From NCBI RefSeq assembly GCF_007655135.1, contig NC_045131.1, positions 23,358,001 to 23,422,000 on the forward strand: a DNA stretch of 64,000 bases. The letters run 5' to 3'. The notes below the pieces were generated by a model that saw nothing but the letters and a program-made list of their open reading frames with translations, was not told the origin of the DNA and ran no database searches. Below are positions 1-11,737 of this stretch, one piece after another. This stretch comes from Punica granatum. Lineage: Eukaryota > Streptophyta > Magnoliopsida > Myrtales > Lythraceae. A program made the translations under genes and the position numbers. Positions within the stretch are counted from its first letter, which is position 1. Each line of letters starts with the position of its first letter.

Positions 1-2027
1 GGAGTCCAACGAGCCCGACCTCGCACCGTGCCGTGACCGGAGTGAGCGTACCGAGCCATTTTCCCCCGAGCTGCCGCGGCTGTCCTCTTCTCGGGTCACT
101 CCACCCGCAACCCCAAACCGAGTCTTGCGACTCTCGTGGCCACATCCCCGACTCCTTTCCTCTTGCAACGAGGCTAGGTAACACCCCTTTTAACTTAGAG
201 AAACTAGGATCCTCGATTTTTTGTTTGTATGGGACGTTTATATGATTTAAAGAGCCGAATGCATGAAGGTTTTCATTTTTCTTTCGGATTCATGCCTCCC
301 ATGCATTCCCATGCAACGTGTGCCCATTATGCGCCTATATATGACCATCCTATGTTTACATGATGCAAGAACTCATATGCCATGACGGGAAATGGTTCGG
401 ATCCGGATAGGAGAGGTCTCCTTAGCCACGGTTGAGCCAAGGGACTCACGACCTAACCTCTAAGGAGAGACCCGTGGGCTCCCTTGGCTTATCCGGGGCT
501 AGGATGATCTCTCCTCTCCCGAATCGAGTCGATTCCTACGTCCCTTTCCCTTTAATCACACGTAGCATGTTAGCATGACAAGAAACAACCCGAATCGGGG
601 TCGAAGAAGTCCTCCCAACCCGTGTGAGTCATGGAAGCTCTCGGCCATCCTTGGAGGGATGCGGCCGAAAGCTTCCTTGGACCACACGGGTTCGTGAGGC
701 TTTCTTCCGACATGAGACGGGTCGATTCCCGTGCATTACCCGTTCCATCATTAGTTGAAATGATATCGTATTGTTGCTCTCATTTAAATGCTTTATTCGT
801 ATGTGTTTGGCATGATTTCTTATCGTTGTAACCATGGCTAAAATGTGACTATACGAAGGAAATAATGTGGGATCTAGGGAGAAGAGCCTTAGAGGGGTTC
901 GGCCATGTCAAGGAACCCACGGCCATCCCCTTTGCAAATAGGGGCCGTGAGACTCCTTGGTGCGCCCGAAGCCATCGGGCTCTCCTTTCCCCGAGGCCAT
1001 GTAATTCCCGCACACTCCTTGTAATCTCACCGCGAAATTAGCTAAAATTAAGCCGTAATCATAACATTGTATAATAAGTGTCGAATAATCTCACAAATGG
1101 GCAAACGGGACGTCTCATTCGGTTAATTAAATCATTTGGATTAAATAATGGGACAAATCAAATATTAATTCGTAAACGCATCGATGATTCACGAAACGAC
1201 GTGGATGCCCTTTTCCCTTAAAAATTCACAATTTCAAAATACCGAGTCGTGTAACACGAATAGAATTGACGTCTAGGGAGTACTCATGTGCCATGACTCG
1301 AGTCCGGGCCCAATTTGAGGCGGCCCGAGTCGGGGCACGAGAGTCCCTCTTAGACTCCTTCGTGTGACATGATCTCCAATTTATACACGAACACCACCAT
1401 TTTATTATCCAAGGGCATGACCGTCATTCCTTGATTCACCGATACCCTAGGCGTTAGGAAGCCGGAAACGCCTCGATCTATGGGGGGAAAGGGGCTTCCC
1501 GTTCGGATACGGGTCTCATTTGCACGGCCTATTCCGTCCACTTTCGGTGTTTCTATCTCCCTATTATAGATTCGGTGGGAGCATTTTATTTCAGTTACAA
1601 AACACGAACAATCGGATTAATCGTACATTCGACTTAATCCAACACTAGATAATGGATAGGTGGGATAATAGATCCCAATCTAGAGTCAAAACACGAGTTT
1701 GGCTAATTCAGTAAAACCGCAGTGACACATAACTGAATGAGAGTCATAAAACAAATACACACATGTAATCGGCTTAGAACCTTATCCTAATCCGCCATCT
1801 ATGTTTGCCTAGGTTAGATACATTGTTTGTTAATCAACCCCGGGTAATAACTGATTAAATCACGTACATTCGGCCTAATACACAATTCGTCTGTATTCAC
1901 TAACACTTATCAGTTGTTGTCAGTTGCTTTCTGTATTGAGTCAGTTATATCAGTTTTCTCCGGTTTTATTCTTGCTTTTGATGATTTATTGCGGTGCGGG
2001 CCCGAACCCATAGGTCACGTGTTGCAC

Positions 2028-2071
2028 GGGGTCCAACGCCCCAAATCACCGAACATGAGGTCCAACGCCTC
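2028..2071 (+). other. Pair of small hairpins with CCAAC loops (LTR1)
   Basis: GGGGT-CCAAC-GCCCC (2028-2042) and GAGGT-CCAAC-GCCTC (2057-2071) have the same loop but different stems that still pair. The corresponding place in family B has AGGGT-TCAAC-ACCCT and two relatives. The structure is inferred from pairing only. Confidence 0.5.
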
Positions 2072-2370
2072 TTAACTTACCGAGCGCGTGCAACCCGAGT
2101 GCGAAATGGGATCTAGCCTCGATTCACCGTCACACTCCGAATACGGCCTATGTGGAAGGCGGATTCGGATTGAGCGCGTGAAACGTGTTTAGATATCACC
2201 CGGGAGCTCGATTGGTCCGACGGTTACAGTGGGAACTAATCGGTTCTCCTGCAAACCATCGGTCCAATCGGACCCGACCCCCGGCTCCTTGAGCCCGCGT
2301 TGCCTTAATTTGTTTATCGGTTATTCAAAACACACGGTGAGCCGGAGCGGAATATTGGCCCAATGTAAAC

Positions 2371-2478
2371 CGATCGGGATCCATTTATTTCATTCAGTTG
2401 TATTCTGCAATTATTCGAGTGTACATTGTGAGGATCTTATTTGTATGTTTATTCATATACTTGTAAGGATCCCGGTCG
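2371..2478 (+). other. Long-range 12-bp stem in R/U5 (LTR1)
   Basis: CGATCGGGATCC at 2371-2382 pairs with GGATCCCGGTCG at 2467-2478 with one U-G pair, across an 84-nt AT-rich loop. In families B, C and D the arms are CGACTGGAATTC and GAATTCCAGTCG, so three pairs changed on both sides. This supports a selected RNA fold. Confidence 0.55.
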
Positions 2479-2890
2479 GTGAGCAAGAGGTCCGAGTGTC
2501 GAGTCGGTTAAGTCGGTCTATCGCCACCAAGGGATGAGTAAGCTCGAATAATCATGGTCTTGGTTTGCGCAGGGAATCGACCGTCACGGTCCGAAGAACT
2601 GTAACGCTAAGATAGCGAACCGATTCCTTGACTCACAAGCCTACTCATCCTTCGGATTCTCGGTCCAACTCAATCGATTCATCGATTTTACAGTGTCAAA
2701 ACGGGCGAGTCGAGCGCAACTCTAAATCACGCGGCAAATAAACAAAATGGCAAGCCTAGCAAGCTAGAGTATCGAAAGGGCGTGTGGGATATAGGCCCGC
2801 ACGTAATAGAATCCCCGAATTCGGAACTTCCGGTTCCGTACGACCATTGCCTTAGCATTTAGGTGTACCCCGTAGCCCTAGACCCGGGTA

Positions 2891-2939
2891 ACTTGCCGGC
2901 CCTCGACCCTCGGGTCGTAAAATGGCAAGTGGCGACTCC
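2891..2939 (+). promoter_or_regulatory. U5 hairpin ending in a PBS-core copy (LTR1)
   Basis: Arms ACTTGCC (2891-2897) and GGCAAGT (2924-2930) enclose an inner stem CGACCC/GGGTCG (2904-2917). TGGCGACTCC (2930-2939) follows directly and equals the first 10 nt of the element's primer binding site. In B, C and D the outer arms are ACTTATC/GATAAGT, a double compensatory change. Function unknown. Confidence 0.5.
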
Positions 2940-3012
2940 TTCTCACATGCGTCCGTCGCGCGTCCCAGGGAAGGTGGACACTCCCAAGCCGCGTTTGCTT
3001 AGGCGCGCGCAT

Positions 3013-3480
3013 AATAGTTCCTTAAGTACCTTGTCCGACATCCCACGGGCACCGATATAGGAAGCTAGGTTAGTTAGAGGTTCCGAGTAAGGGAACGGAT
3101 GGAGTCGGCTATGCCACCGAACCAGCCCCCAAAGATCCTCGCCCGATTTCAAGGAATTCACACCCTTGAGTCGGGGGCCCCCATCCCTAGTTAGCGGTTA
3201 TCCCAGTAGCACCGAAAACCATACATACACAGGGACCGTCATGCTGGACCAATTTTTACCTCCACGCCGTCAACCGACCCAAAGTCGAGTCCTTGAGTCG
3301 GCCCGTAGTTTTTTTTAGGACGGGCATTTTGTTGTTTTTGTAAAAAAGAGCGATGTACACTGTAAAGAACGCAACTATAGTTTATCTTTTCGCACTGCAT
3401 ACATTTTTTCGAAAAACCTAGGACATTACATTGATTTGATCCTAAAAATGTTAAGCCGACATCTCCCCATTTGCGTAAGG
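3013..3480 (+). other. Leader of internal unit 1, PBS deleted
   Basis: Between the truncated LTR1 and ORF1 there is no match to TGGCGACTCC-RCTGGGGAC. Intact relatives B and C show that the LTR tail, the PBS and roughly 130-150 bp of leader are missing. What remains includes a conserved stem, CCCGATTTCAAGG (3142-3154) with CCTTGAGTCGGG (3164-3175), followed by the palindrome GGGGGCCCCC. This could be a packaging or dimerisation signal, by inference only. No coding sequence. Confidence 0.6.
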
Positions 3481-4953
3481 ATGGATCGCTCGCATCCCTG
3501 TCTCAGACTCGATGACATCATCATGCCATCTGCAGACATTACTCGCCTCTGGAACACATTCCGCCCGGTTGACCGTGCATTCCTTGGGCCCATCATAGGA
3601 GACTTGCCATTACTCGCCGATTCCCCCATTAATTGGACCCTACTTGAAGCTACTATTAGTTATTGGGACATTCAGCGGGCTGTATTCAGTTTTCAGGGGT
3701 CAGAGTTGGCTCCTACAGTAGAGGAGTACGCGGTACTCATTCAGCGACCCATGCCGACCCTCGACATCGTGGTGCCCAACCAGTTCGCCACGATACAGAG
3801 TAGACTCGCCATCCTCTTGGATCTCCGCGACGAAGAAATTCGTCCTGAACTTCAGCATGGGCGGGAGCATAGCGTTAGGACCGCATGGCTCATAGACTTC
3901 ATACATGTTCGTTCTCTCAATGCCAGGGAGGAATCATACCAGCGTGACACATGTCACGGGTTCCTCTTGCTCATCTTTGGGACCATCCTGTTCCCCCACT
4001 CGTCGAACCTCATAGACGGGGCACTTGCCCAAGTCGTCCTCCAAGTGGTAGGGGGCCATAGTTATGTAGAAGCCGTCTTGGCTGAGACCATTCGGTCTCT
4101 TGACTATGTACGAGAGGTTCGACGTGGTAAAATGAGAGGAGCTCCGCATCTTCTTCAGATTTGGCTCCTCGGACACATCAGGCCATTCTGTTCATCACGT
4201 CGCATTTCCTGCATCACTGACAAGCGTTCGCTCATCGCTCGCCTACTTCAAGTGTTTCGGCCCTCCGATCGCGACTACACTGATTGGATCCAGTTCTTCA
4301 AGAGACTCACCCCGGCACAGTTTTCGTGGGCCGCTCGCTGGAATCCCGGTGGTCCCATGACCATTGGATGTCCTACAATCATAGGACTCCCTCTGATCAG
4401 TCACTTAGGGAGCACACTTGTTTTCCTAGCCCGAGTCATCAGATAACTTGGCGGCTTACAGGATATTCCTAGAGAGGCAGATCGCACTCCCCACCGCTTC
4501 ACGTGGACGGATATTACAACTTTACTTCCAGATAGAGTTCTGCGGATTAGAGAAGTTCAACATCTATGGAACACGCGCACCGTTCAAGAGCTCTATTTCC
4601 CGGGGCACCCTACCGACACGAACGAGCTTTCTCAGCCACCGTAGCATATGTGGCGCAATTCCATCCGCAGGGACTCACACCCGTTCGTCGACGACTTTTG
4701 CTGCGGATTCCCCGCACACTGCATGCAGACGTTCCAGACGCAGAGAGCTCAGTCCAAGGAGTCATGCACACAGAGTTGCAGTCCATCAAAGAAGAGAGAT
4801 CGATTCCGTTGTGAGTTTGCGGATATTCGCGCAGAACTCACTGACCACAGAGAGCTTTAGAGCGAGTTGGCTCAGATTCACGTACGCATAGCAAACCAAG
4901 ACAGGGGGATAGCACGTTTGAGCGCTATGCTGGACCGAGGATTAGTTTGTTAA
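3481..4953 (+). pseudogene. ORF1 of unit A1, broken (Ogre/Tat-type ORF upstream of gag)
   Basis: This is a homologue of the ORF1 at 19081-20571 and nearly identical to that at 31974. The protein contains the family blocks LWNTFRPVDRAFL, FQGSELAPTVEEYAVLI, LLLIFGTILFP and VLAETIRSLDYV. I read it as the uncharacterised helical domain (DUF7745-like) of the extra ORF that Tat/Ogre elements carry before gag; its role is unknown. The start at 3481 is chosen because copy A2 has an in-frame stop just upstream of the same ATG. Lesions: TAA at 4444-4446 where A2 has CAA, a 1-bp loss near 4616, and, shared with A2, a frameshift near 4795 and a stop (TAG, 4858-4860) inside the C-terminal coiled coil. The last codons of the old frame end at about 4953. 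Not functional. Confidence 0.7.
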
Positions 4954-5256
4954 CGTTTTTGCCCTCGCTCGGACCCACGCCACTTTCGAGCGGCCACCGA
5001 GCGCAAAGGGATGTCGGCTTTATGATTATATTCCTTTCCTTTCTTCCGAATGTTCTATTTTGTAAAACCATGGAACTTGGAGCCAATCAATGTAGTGACA
5101 TTAGTGTTTTGAAAGCTCATGCATCTCATACATTTTGTCATTTTACTTAATTCCGCACTTATCATTTGAGATATTGGTGTCTGTCCTTACACATTCTTGG
5201 AATCTAGGTGATTGCCACTGGCGTCACACCGCTACCCGACTCGTCAACGTCTCAGG
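4954..5256 (+). other. ORF1-gag spacer, unit A1
   Basis: About 300 bp, AT-richer than the flanks, almost the same as 33448-33751 in unit A2. I see no ORF, repeat or clear signal. The ORF open from 5212 begins with TTG only; the ATG at 5257 is the start shared with A2. Confidence 0.5.
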
Positions 5257-7349
5257 ATGGCGGAAGGAGATCACGTCGGTATTTCCGAAGAAGTCAACCC
5301 TTCGGTCCCGACCCTCTCTCAACCACCGCAGACACACGCTCTACCACCTCTTACTCCTGCAGGCGTACTCCCGGCATACTCCGGCGCCCTTCCGACACAT
5401 CTCCCGCCCCCGGCACCTTCAGGGGCGCCTCTCCCACCGGTCTTACCAACCTCCGCCGCCACCGATGACCAAGCCCGCATTGCGGTCGTAGAAGGCACGG
5501 TCAACCAAATGGCCACTAACATGGCAGAGCTGCTCGCCCTGCTCAGAGGACCCAACCGGGTCTCCTTGAGTTCCACACCTCCGCCGGGACAAGGGCTAAT
5601 GACTGAGCCGACTTTCTGGATTCCGCCGACTCAGGCCCCGGAGAATATGGAGGCACCCCCGCCACCAACATTGCACACGTCCATGGCTCATCCTGTCACA
5701 GGCCCATATCCGCCACCACCGGCCCCCACGGCCGTCCTTCTTCCACCGGCAGCCTCCCTATCATCGGAACGCATTCTGTCCGCACCTCCGCCCGTCTCCA
5801 TACCGGCCCCAGCTATGGCCTACACAATACCTCCGCCGACAGTTTTCCCGACGTCCAACGCACCCGCTCCAACTCACTTTCAAGCCACGGAGCTTCCTCC
5901 CTTTCCGTCTCTACAGCCTCACGCCGGCCTCTCCTACCAGGCACCGCCTCCCATAAACACCACTTTCCACGAACCGGGCACACCGACCCATGCGGCCCAA
6001 TTCGCCTCACCGACGTACTTCTTCCCCGAGGCCGACGCCGAACAGGAGCGTAGGTTGAAGCGAATGGAGGAAACGATACGGGCCCTGCAAGGGAACGATG
6101 TTCGTCCCGACGCCCGCTATGGCGACTGTAGCCTATTCCCGGGCATGCGCCTACCCCCGAAGTTCAAGGTCCCAGAGTTCAAGACCTATGAAGGCACGAC
6201 GGATCCACGCCACCACCTCCGCCATTACCGAGGGAAGATGCTGCAGTATTGGGAATACGAGGAATTTGCCATCCACTCCTTCCAGGATAGCCTGTCAGGA
6301 TCGGCCCTCGATTGGTTCATGTCGCTGAAGGCCGAAGACATCCCGACGTGGGAGGACCTCTCTCGGAAGTTCATCGACCAGTACCGGTATTGCGCAGAAA
6401 CGCCTCCCACCCTTTTGGAGCTAAGCACGAAAGAAATGGTGCGGGGCCAAAAGTTTGAGGAGTATGCTACCAAGTGGCGGACGCAAGCAGCAAAGCACGT
6501 CCCTCCGATCAGCGAGGCGCAACAGATCCAGTTGTTCCACTCCACGCTAAGAGGAGTGTATTATTCGCATTTGTTGGCCCACACTTCCTCATTCTCCAAT
6601 CTGATCGACGCTGGGAAGAAACTTGACATGGGCATCAAGCTTGGGAAGATAGAAGGACCGATCGGAAAGGAGGAGCAATCGTCAAAGAATGCCGCTACTG
6701 CGCCATCACCAACGGGTAACAAAAAGGGCAGAGACGCGTCCGTTAATGCCGTCAACCTTGGACACCAAATGCCCATGCCGTACCAGCAGCAATACCCGGC
6801 CCTGCCGATTAATTACTCGGCGCCACCGGCTTACCCTCCGACACGGGCCCCGCAACCACACGGTCACAATTACACGTCTACCCCTCATTGGGCATCTCCA
6901 AATGGGCCCCTAGCTTTAGGAGCTCCACCAACGGCTCAACAAGCCCCAAACTTGCAACCCGACGAGGAGGGCAGGCTAGGCCGCGTCCGCAATACCCGCC
7001 TTTACTGGTTCCCCAGTCACAAGTCTATCGCCAACTTCTGGCAGCTAAGGAAATTAGACCCGTGGCCCCTCATCCTCAGTTCAATCCCGCGAACCAGGAT
7101 CAGAATCTCCGTTGTGATTACCATATGGGCGCTCCCGGGCACACTACGGACGAATGTTACACCCTCCGGGGCAAACTACAAGAGATGATTGAGAAGAACC
7201 GACTCTCTTTCAATGAAGTCAAGCCACCGAATGTCCAGGCTAACCCTCTCCCCGACCATGGATCAAGCTCTGACGCGGCTATCGATCTGATCGGTATTTA
7301 CCCTAGGGACAAGGACAATGCCAAAGAGGAAGGGTTGATTTCCCCATGA
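5257..7349 (+). pseudogene. gag: gag of unit A1, one frameshift
   Basis: Capsid/nucleocapsid gene of a Ty3/gypsy element. In order, the protein has a long proline-rich N-terminus (about residues 1-250), a short charged helix (EQERRLKRMEETIRAL), then a plant gag capsid region with FKVPEFKTYEGTTDPRHHL, ALDWFMSL and WEDLSRKFIDQY. The tail has a Pro/Tyr/Gln-rich linker and a zinc knuckle, C-x2-H-x4-GH-x4-C (CDYHMGAPGHTTDEC), near the C-terminus. Start ATG 5257 matches A2. One C is missing in the C run ending at 6960 (A2 has four, here three), so the frame breaks just before the knuckle; the rest is open to the stop at 7349. No protease domain follows, unlike autonomous Ogre gag-pro. Differs from A2 by few bases. 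Confidence 0.85.
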
Positions 7350-9955
7350 GACTACTTACGAAAAACGTTCCCTGCGCGCGGTCGAAACTATGAGCCACAC
7401 GGCGGAAGAGGGACTTTTGTTGTAACTCGAATGCCGATCTTAATGAAAATACCTTCGCATGTTTTGAAATCGTCGCACCTGTATATTCTTTCTCCTCATT
7501 TATTTGAAGCACTTTCGCCCGCTGAAAATAATTATTTTCATTGCTAGGTTCCATTCAAATGCAACCAACCGACACAGTGACTTGTGTATTCCGAGCTGCG
7601 CTTTTGAGACGCCGACCCCACCCACCGCTGTGGATACTAACCAACAGACGGAGAACCATGCGCCTTGCAAAAACATACTCTTCCTTAAACTCTCTCTTTA
7701 CATTTATCTTAATACATTCCCAAGCGGACTCCGGACAAGAAAGGGGCATTAGGACAGTTCTCAGGACGCCCTATTGGTTTTGTCGGAATTGTTCGATTCG
7801 TCTGTCCTCATGGGATCCGGCTTCTCGAGCCTTCCCTAGGACGGCTGTGCATGCCAACCAGCAATTGGGGAAAGTACGCCTATACGGCTCACGATCACAG
7901 TATAACCACCCCAGGGTGGTGATGATTAGACTCCCGGAATTGAGTGTCCCCCACGCGCGGCACCCACGGATCGCGCGCTGGATGAGGGAACCTCCCATGG
8001 GTCCACCTTACATTTCTTACCACACATTCCACCGCATAATCGCCTAATGCATCATCCTCTTTGTCATCCTTCACAGGGACACGCCAGTCGCGGGCGAAGA
8101 GCGATGCACGGGTTCACACCTCCTCGAGAACTCCTATCGGGTCTTTCTTCCTATACTTTAGTAGGGAAGGGCCCGACAAGGAGGTACCCCCTATGAAGCC
8201 GACGACGGAAGCATCCGAACGAGCTGCATGCCTTTAGCGCAACCGTCTCAATCGACAAACAAACATGCCTATCGGCTTCGAGAGCACACCTTTCCGGCGT
8301 ACAACTGATGCTGGAACCACAAGCACGATCGGGGACGATGATTGTACAAGACGCCCGACACAAATCACAAAGACCGGGGCATCCCCGTCCAACATTCACG
8401 CGGAGGCAACCTTGGTCACCCATACTCCTGGGGCAATTTTGTTTTCGTTTTAGACAATAGGGGAAAGGACTTGTAAAATTTGCAAGGACAAAAGACGCGA
8501 AGTTCGACTTTTGAGTGCACAAGCATCAGACTTCTGAGAAAACTAGCCCTCACAAAATTGGGCTAGGACAACAAAGTACATCAAGTCTCCATGGGGCGAA
8601 GCAAACAAAAGCAGCCTCGATGATGCAAAGTCGAGGAGTTTCAAACAAGTACAAGGGGCACAATACAGACCCCAGCTGCAAGGAAAAAAACAAAGCGAAA
8701 AGAAGCGGGATAAACCCGCCAATGAAGAGAGAGAGAAAAGAAGTGGGAAAAACCCGCCAATAAAAAATGGGGCAATGCCGAGGTTCACCAAAAGCACCGG
8801 CACCCCCAATCCAAAAGAAATGAACAAATCCTAACAAAAAGGGAAGCAGCAGTCGCAACTCCTCGACGAAGACAGAGCGTAACGCACTCGAACGTCGAAT
8901 CATTCGAGCACTTCGCCCTTGCAAACTCGAGAGATAAAAGAATCGAGCCCGCTAGGTCGAAAACCCCTCGGGGCGACCTAGGCAAAAGCTAGGGCAAAAG
9001 AGAGGCATGACCGAAAATCCCGAGGCGGGCGGTCATGGCAAAAAGAGAGTTCATCCCCTTTAGGTTGAGAGGTGCGGCCCCGAGGTGGGTGACCGTAGCA
9101 AAAGGAGAGCAAAACGAGAGATAAACAAAACAGTCACCCGAGGCTCTCGCACACTGCGCGAGCTAGGGATCCCCAAGGGAAATGGCCAGGATGTCTACTC
9201 CAACGCGATCCCCGATCGGCTCCTCAACATAACTCAACTTTCCAAGGCGGATTCTTCCCCAGGCGTAGTAGACAACCGAGCACGCCATCCGAGGAGTTTG
9301 GCGCAGCCCATACCGCGGAAAGACAAAAAGGGGGTACATTTCGCTGCAGGCGTGAACCCTTGTATCCTTTTAGCTTGGGGCAACGTGCTCTCTAAGCTTT
9401 CTCTTTTCTCCTTGTCATTTACATAACTCCAAAATGGGTCACAGCCACCCTTCAATCGGCTACCACAAAGATAAAATCCCAGACATTCCTTTCCGGGAGC
9501 CTAGTCATAACACTTTGGGAAGACTAGACTGGGGCCTGGTCAAATTTGCGCAGAACTCCCCATGCGGGTCACAAACGCAGCTGCCTTGCGCTACCCTGAC
9601 GAGAAGGGTCCTAAGCCGAGAAGCGCGTCGAACAATCGATAGAGTCGCTAGGGCATCACTGAGAACGTCTTAATATGCCCATGCATGGTCGACAAAAGTC
9701 CCTGAAGGCCTCGCATTGAGGCCTTTGAAGGCGAGATCCAGTCGTACTTGCCTAAGCAAAGTTCTTCACGAGTCACCTAGGGAATCCAAAACTGAAGCAT
9801 CGTGTGTCACAATGACGTTATCTTCATAAGCATTGATACACCCGTACATCGTTAACGACTCACTACGACTTGTTAATGATGTTAGGATCACAGATGCCAA
9901 GCAGCTAGAACCATGGTAGACGTTGATTCCCGGTCTCGCGGGATACGTAGGCGCT
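7350..9955 (+). other. Non-coding 3' internal region, unit A1
   Basis: An autonomous element would carry protease, RT, RNase H and integrase here. I find none of their motifs in any frame, only short unrelated ORFs. Several blocks are shared with B and C (7760-7860, 8070-8110, 8370-8390, 8600-9110, 9340-9460), which argues for conserved non-coding function or common descent. Notable are a GGGG-CAT-CCCC hairpin at 8375-8387, two copies of a GCGGG/CCCGC hairpin around 8700-8760 and the hairpin pair at 8952-9037. Pyrimidine-rich tracts end in AG at about 7546 and 8077. Confidence 0.6.
8952..9037 (+). other. Two consecutive conserved hairpins (unit A1)
   Basis: CTAGGTCG (8952-8959) pairs with CGACCTAG (8974-8981). 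CATGACCG (9006-9013) pairs with CGGTCATG (9030-9037). The linkers repeat the sequence GCAAAAGAGAG. In B and C the second stem starts CACGA and ends TCGTG, so a T-A pair became C-G; copy A2 has the T-G intermediate. Inferred RNA structure, role unknown. Confidence 0.55.
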
Positions 9956-10615
9956 CACTATTCTGCAGGGCCAAGTCCCGTCTTCACTTTCATGCAGGGC
10001 CGAGTCCCGTCTTCACTTTCATGCAGGGCCGAGTCCCGTCTTCACTTTCATGCAGGGCCCAGTCCCTTCATCACTTTTCTGCAGGGCCGAGTCCCGTGTT
10101 CACTTTTATGCAGGGCCAAGTCCCATCATTACTCTTCTGCAGGGCCGAGCCCCATCTTTACTTTTATGTAGGGCCGAGTCCCATCTTTGCTTTTATGCAG
10201 GGCCAAGTCCCACCACCACTCTTATGGAGGGCCAAGTCCCACCATCTTCACCTTTATGCAGGGCCAAGTCCCATCATCATTTTTCTGCAGGGCCGAGTCC
10301 CGTCTTCATTTTTCTGCAGGGCCGAGTCCCGTCTTCACTTTCATGCAGGGCCGAGTCCCGTCTTCACTTTTATGCAGGGCCGAGCCCCATCTTTACTCTT
10401 CTGCAGGGCCGAGCCCCATCTTTACTTTTATGGAGGGCCGAGCCCCATCTTTGCTTTTATGCAGGGCCAAGTCCCACTACTACTCTTATGTAGGGCCGAG
10501 TCCCATCTTTGCTTTTATGCAGGGCCAAGTCCCATCATTACTTTTCTGCAGGGCCGAGTCCCGTCTTCACCCTTTGCAGGACCGAGTCCTGTCTTTACTT
10601 TGCTGCATGGGCCCA
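9956..10615 (+). repeat. 32-bp minisatellite before the PPT, unit A1 (about 20 copies)
   Basis: Units of about 32 bp with core GCAGGGCCGAGTCCCGTCTT and variants (GGGCCAAGTCCC, GGGCCGAGCCCC). The period is not a multiple of three, so all three frames stay open and give repetitive ORFs that are not genes. A2 has only about 16 units. It lies just before the PPT, the known hypervariable 3' UTR position in Tat-lineage elements. Confidence 0.85.
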
Positions 10616-10883
10616 TAAGCTCGTGTTCTTACCTCCCTGCACCACACGGACCCATAAACCCGTGTCTCTACTTTTCGTAAACTTACAATTTACTGCTTTT
10701 CGGACTTCGTGTCCACGAACTTCGCGTCCATTTTACTGCTTTCCGCGGGTTTCGGCCCTTCACCTACTATCTCATGACAGGAGGGGCAAGCTACCACAGA
10801 GAACGACGACAGAAGCGGTCGCCGAGACCAAAAAGGGAGCCTCTCATGATCTTTGGCTACATCCTCTAACCGAGCATGCAACC

Positions 10884-10897
10884 AAAGAGGGGCAAGC
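10884..10897 (+). other. Polypurine tract, unit A1
   Basis: AAAGAGGGGCAAGC lies directly upstream of TGTCAGCACC. The same tract precedes every 3' LTR here (25544, 39296, 50556, and 62731 on the minus strand). It primes plus-strand DNA synthesis in LTR elements. Confidence 0.85.
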
Positions 10898-11730
10898 TGT
10901 CAGCACCCCATTTTGGCCCACCGACTTCCCACACGAGGATTCTTGATCGAAGCCCGGGACACTATTCATCATCCGACAATCGGAGGTAAATAGGCGGGCA
11001 CGGGGTCATGAACAATAAGAGAAGAGCACGGCACACTAAGAAAATCCCGGTCAAGGTCCCTAGGTCCTCCCGGGCCAACGGTCCCCGACCGAGGGCGACG
11101 AGCCAACAATCACTCACGGGGCAAAAGGATCGCCAAAAAAAATGCAAGGATGCACAAAGAACAATCGGGGGTCGAGGGGCGCTAAATTCCACTCCGAACG
11201 TCCAAACAGGGCAAAACCGACTCCCGAGGCGCCGATTCGCCCGAACGCTCGTCCACACGACGCATGGCGATATTAGGCTCATTCAAATCCTCGTCGTTCA
11301 AGCATTCCAAATCTTCAAATTAATTGGACATCGGAGGTCGGATGCAAGCTCAGTCGGGTTTCAAGCATTTTCCGGCTTTTCTCTCAATCAGACGGGACCC
11401 ACAGCTCAGCCAAGCCAAGCCATCAAGACGCGGCTCAACCCCATACCACGGCTCAACCCTCGGCTCCGATTGGACAGCCCCAAGCCGTCGGCTCCTCCCT
11501 CCCACCGTCGGCTCCAAGCACCCCCCACCACACAATTCAAATTTCCCTCACTTCTTTGACTTCCTCTTACACACCCATCAACTCCCATCACTTCCCATCA
11601 TGTCCACCTTGCTTCCCCCACACACTATGTGACATATTCCCCATCCTAATCCCCCTTGGGATTTTCGGTAGCCCATGGTTAGCCCACTAAACCACACTTA
11701 GCTTCTCTTAATCGGGCCATTAGCCTAGCC

Positions 11731-11737
11731 TATAAAG
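11731..11737 (+). promoter_or_regulatory. TATA box of LTR2
   Basis: CCTATAAAGCCCC is preserved at the same place in LTR3 (40143) and resembles the CCTATAAATGGCCC of B and CCTATAAATAGCCCC of C. It likely marks the U3/R boundary, with transcription starting about 30 bp downstream. Confidence 0.6.

Larger units (their letters stand above)
1..3012 (+). repeat. LTR1 of chain A (5' part missing at window edge)
   Basis: It matches LTR3 from 40736 onward, so about 1.43 kb of its 5' end is outside the window. It ends abruptly near GCGCGCAT at 3012. LTR3 carries about 35 more bases to its CA end; here they are deleted together with the PBS and the start of the leader. It contains the R/U5 stems described in the findings, at 2028-2071, 2371-2478, 2579-2591, 2781-2803 and 2891-2939. 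No coding gene; short ORFs here are not conserved in frame between LTR copies. Confidence 0.85.

Noticed and set aside
8690..8765. GCGGGAAAAACCCGC hairpins as bacterial-type terminators
   Set aside because: Context is a plant retroelement. The hairpins lack a following T run and recur as part of a small repeat with GAAGAGAGAGA.
9913..10680. Overlapping ORFs of 143-255 codons with repeats like AGPSPVFTFMQGR
   Set aside because: All three frames are open because the 32-bp unit shifts frame each copy. This is minisatellite DNA in a 3' UTR, and A2 differs in copy number.
7350..10880. Search for protease, RT, RNase H or integrase motifs
   Set aside because: None of the usual motifs (D-S/T-G, YxDD, HHCC, DDE pattern) seen by eye in any frame. 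A profile search could still find small remnants.
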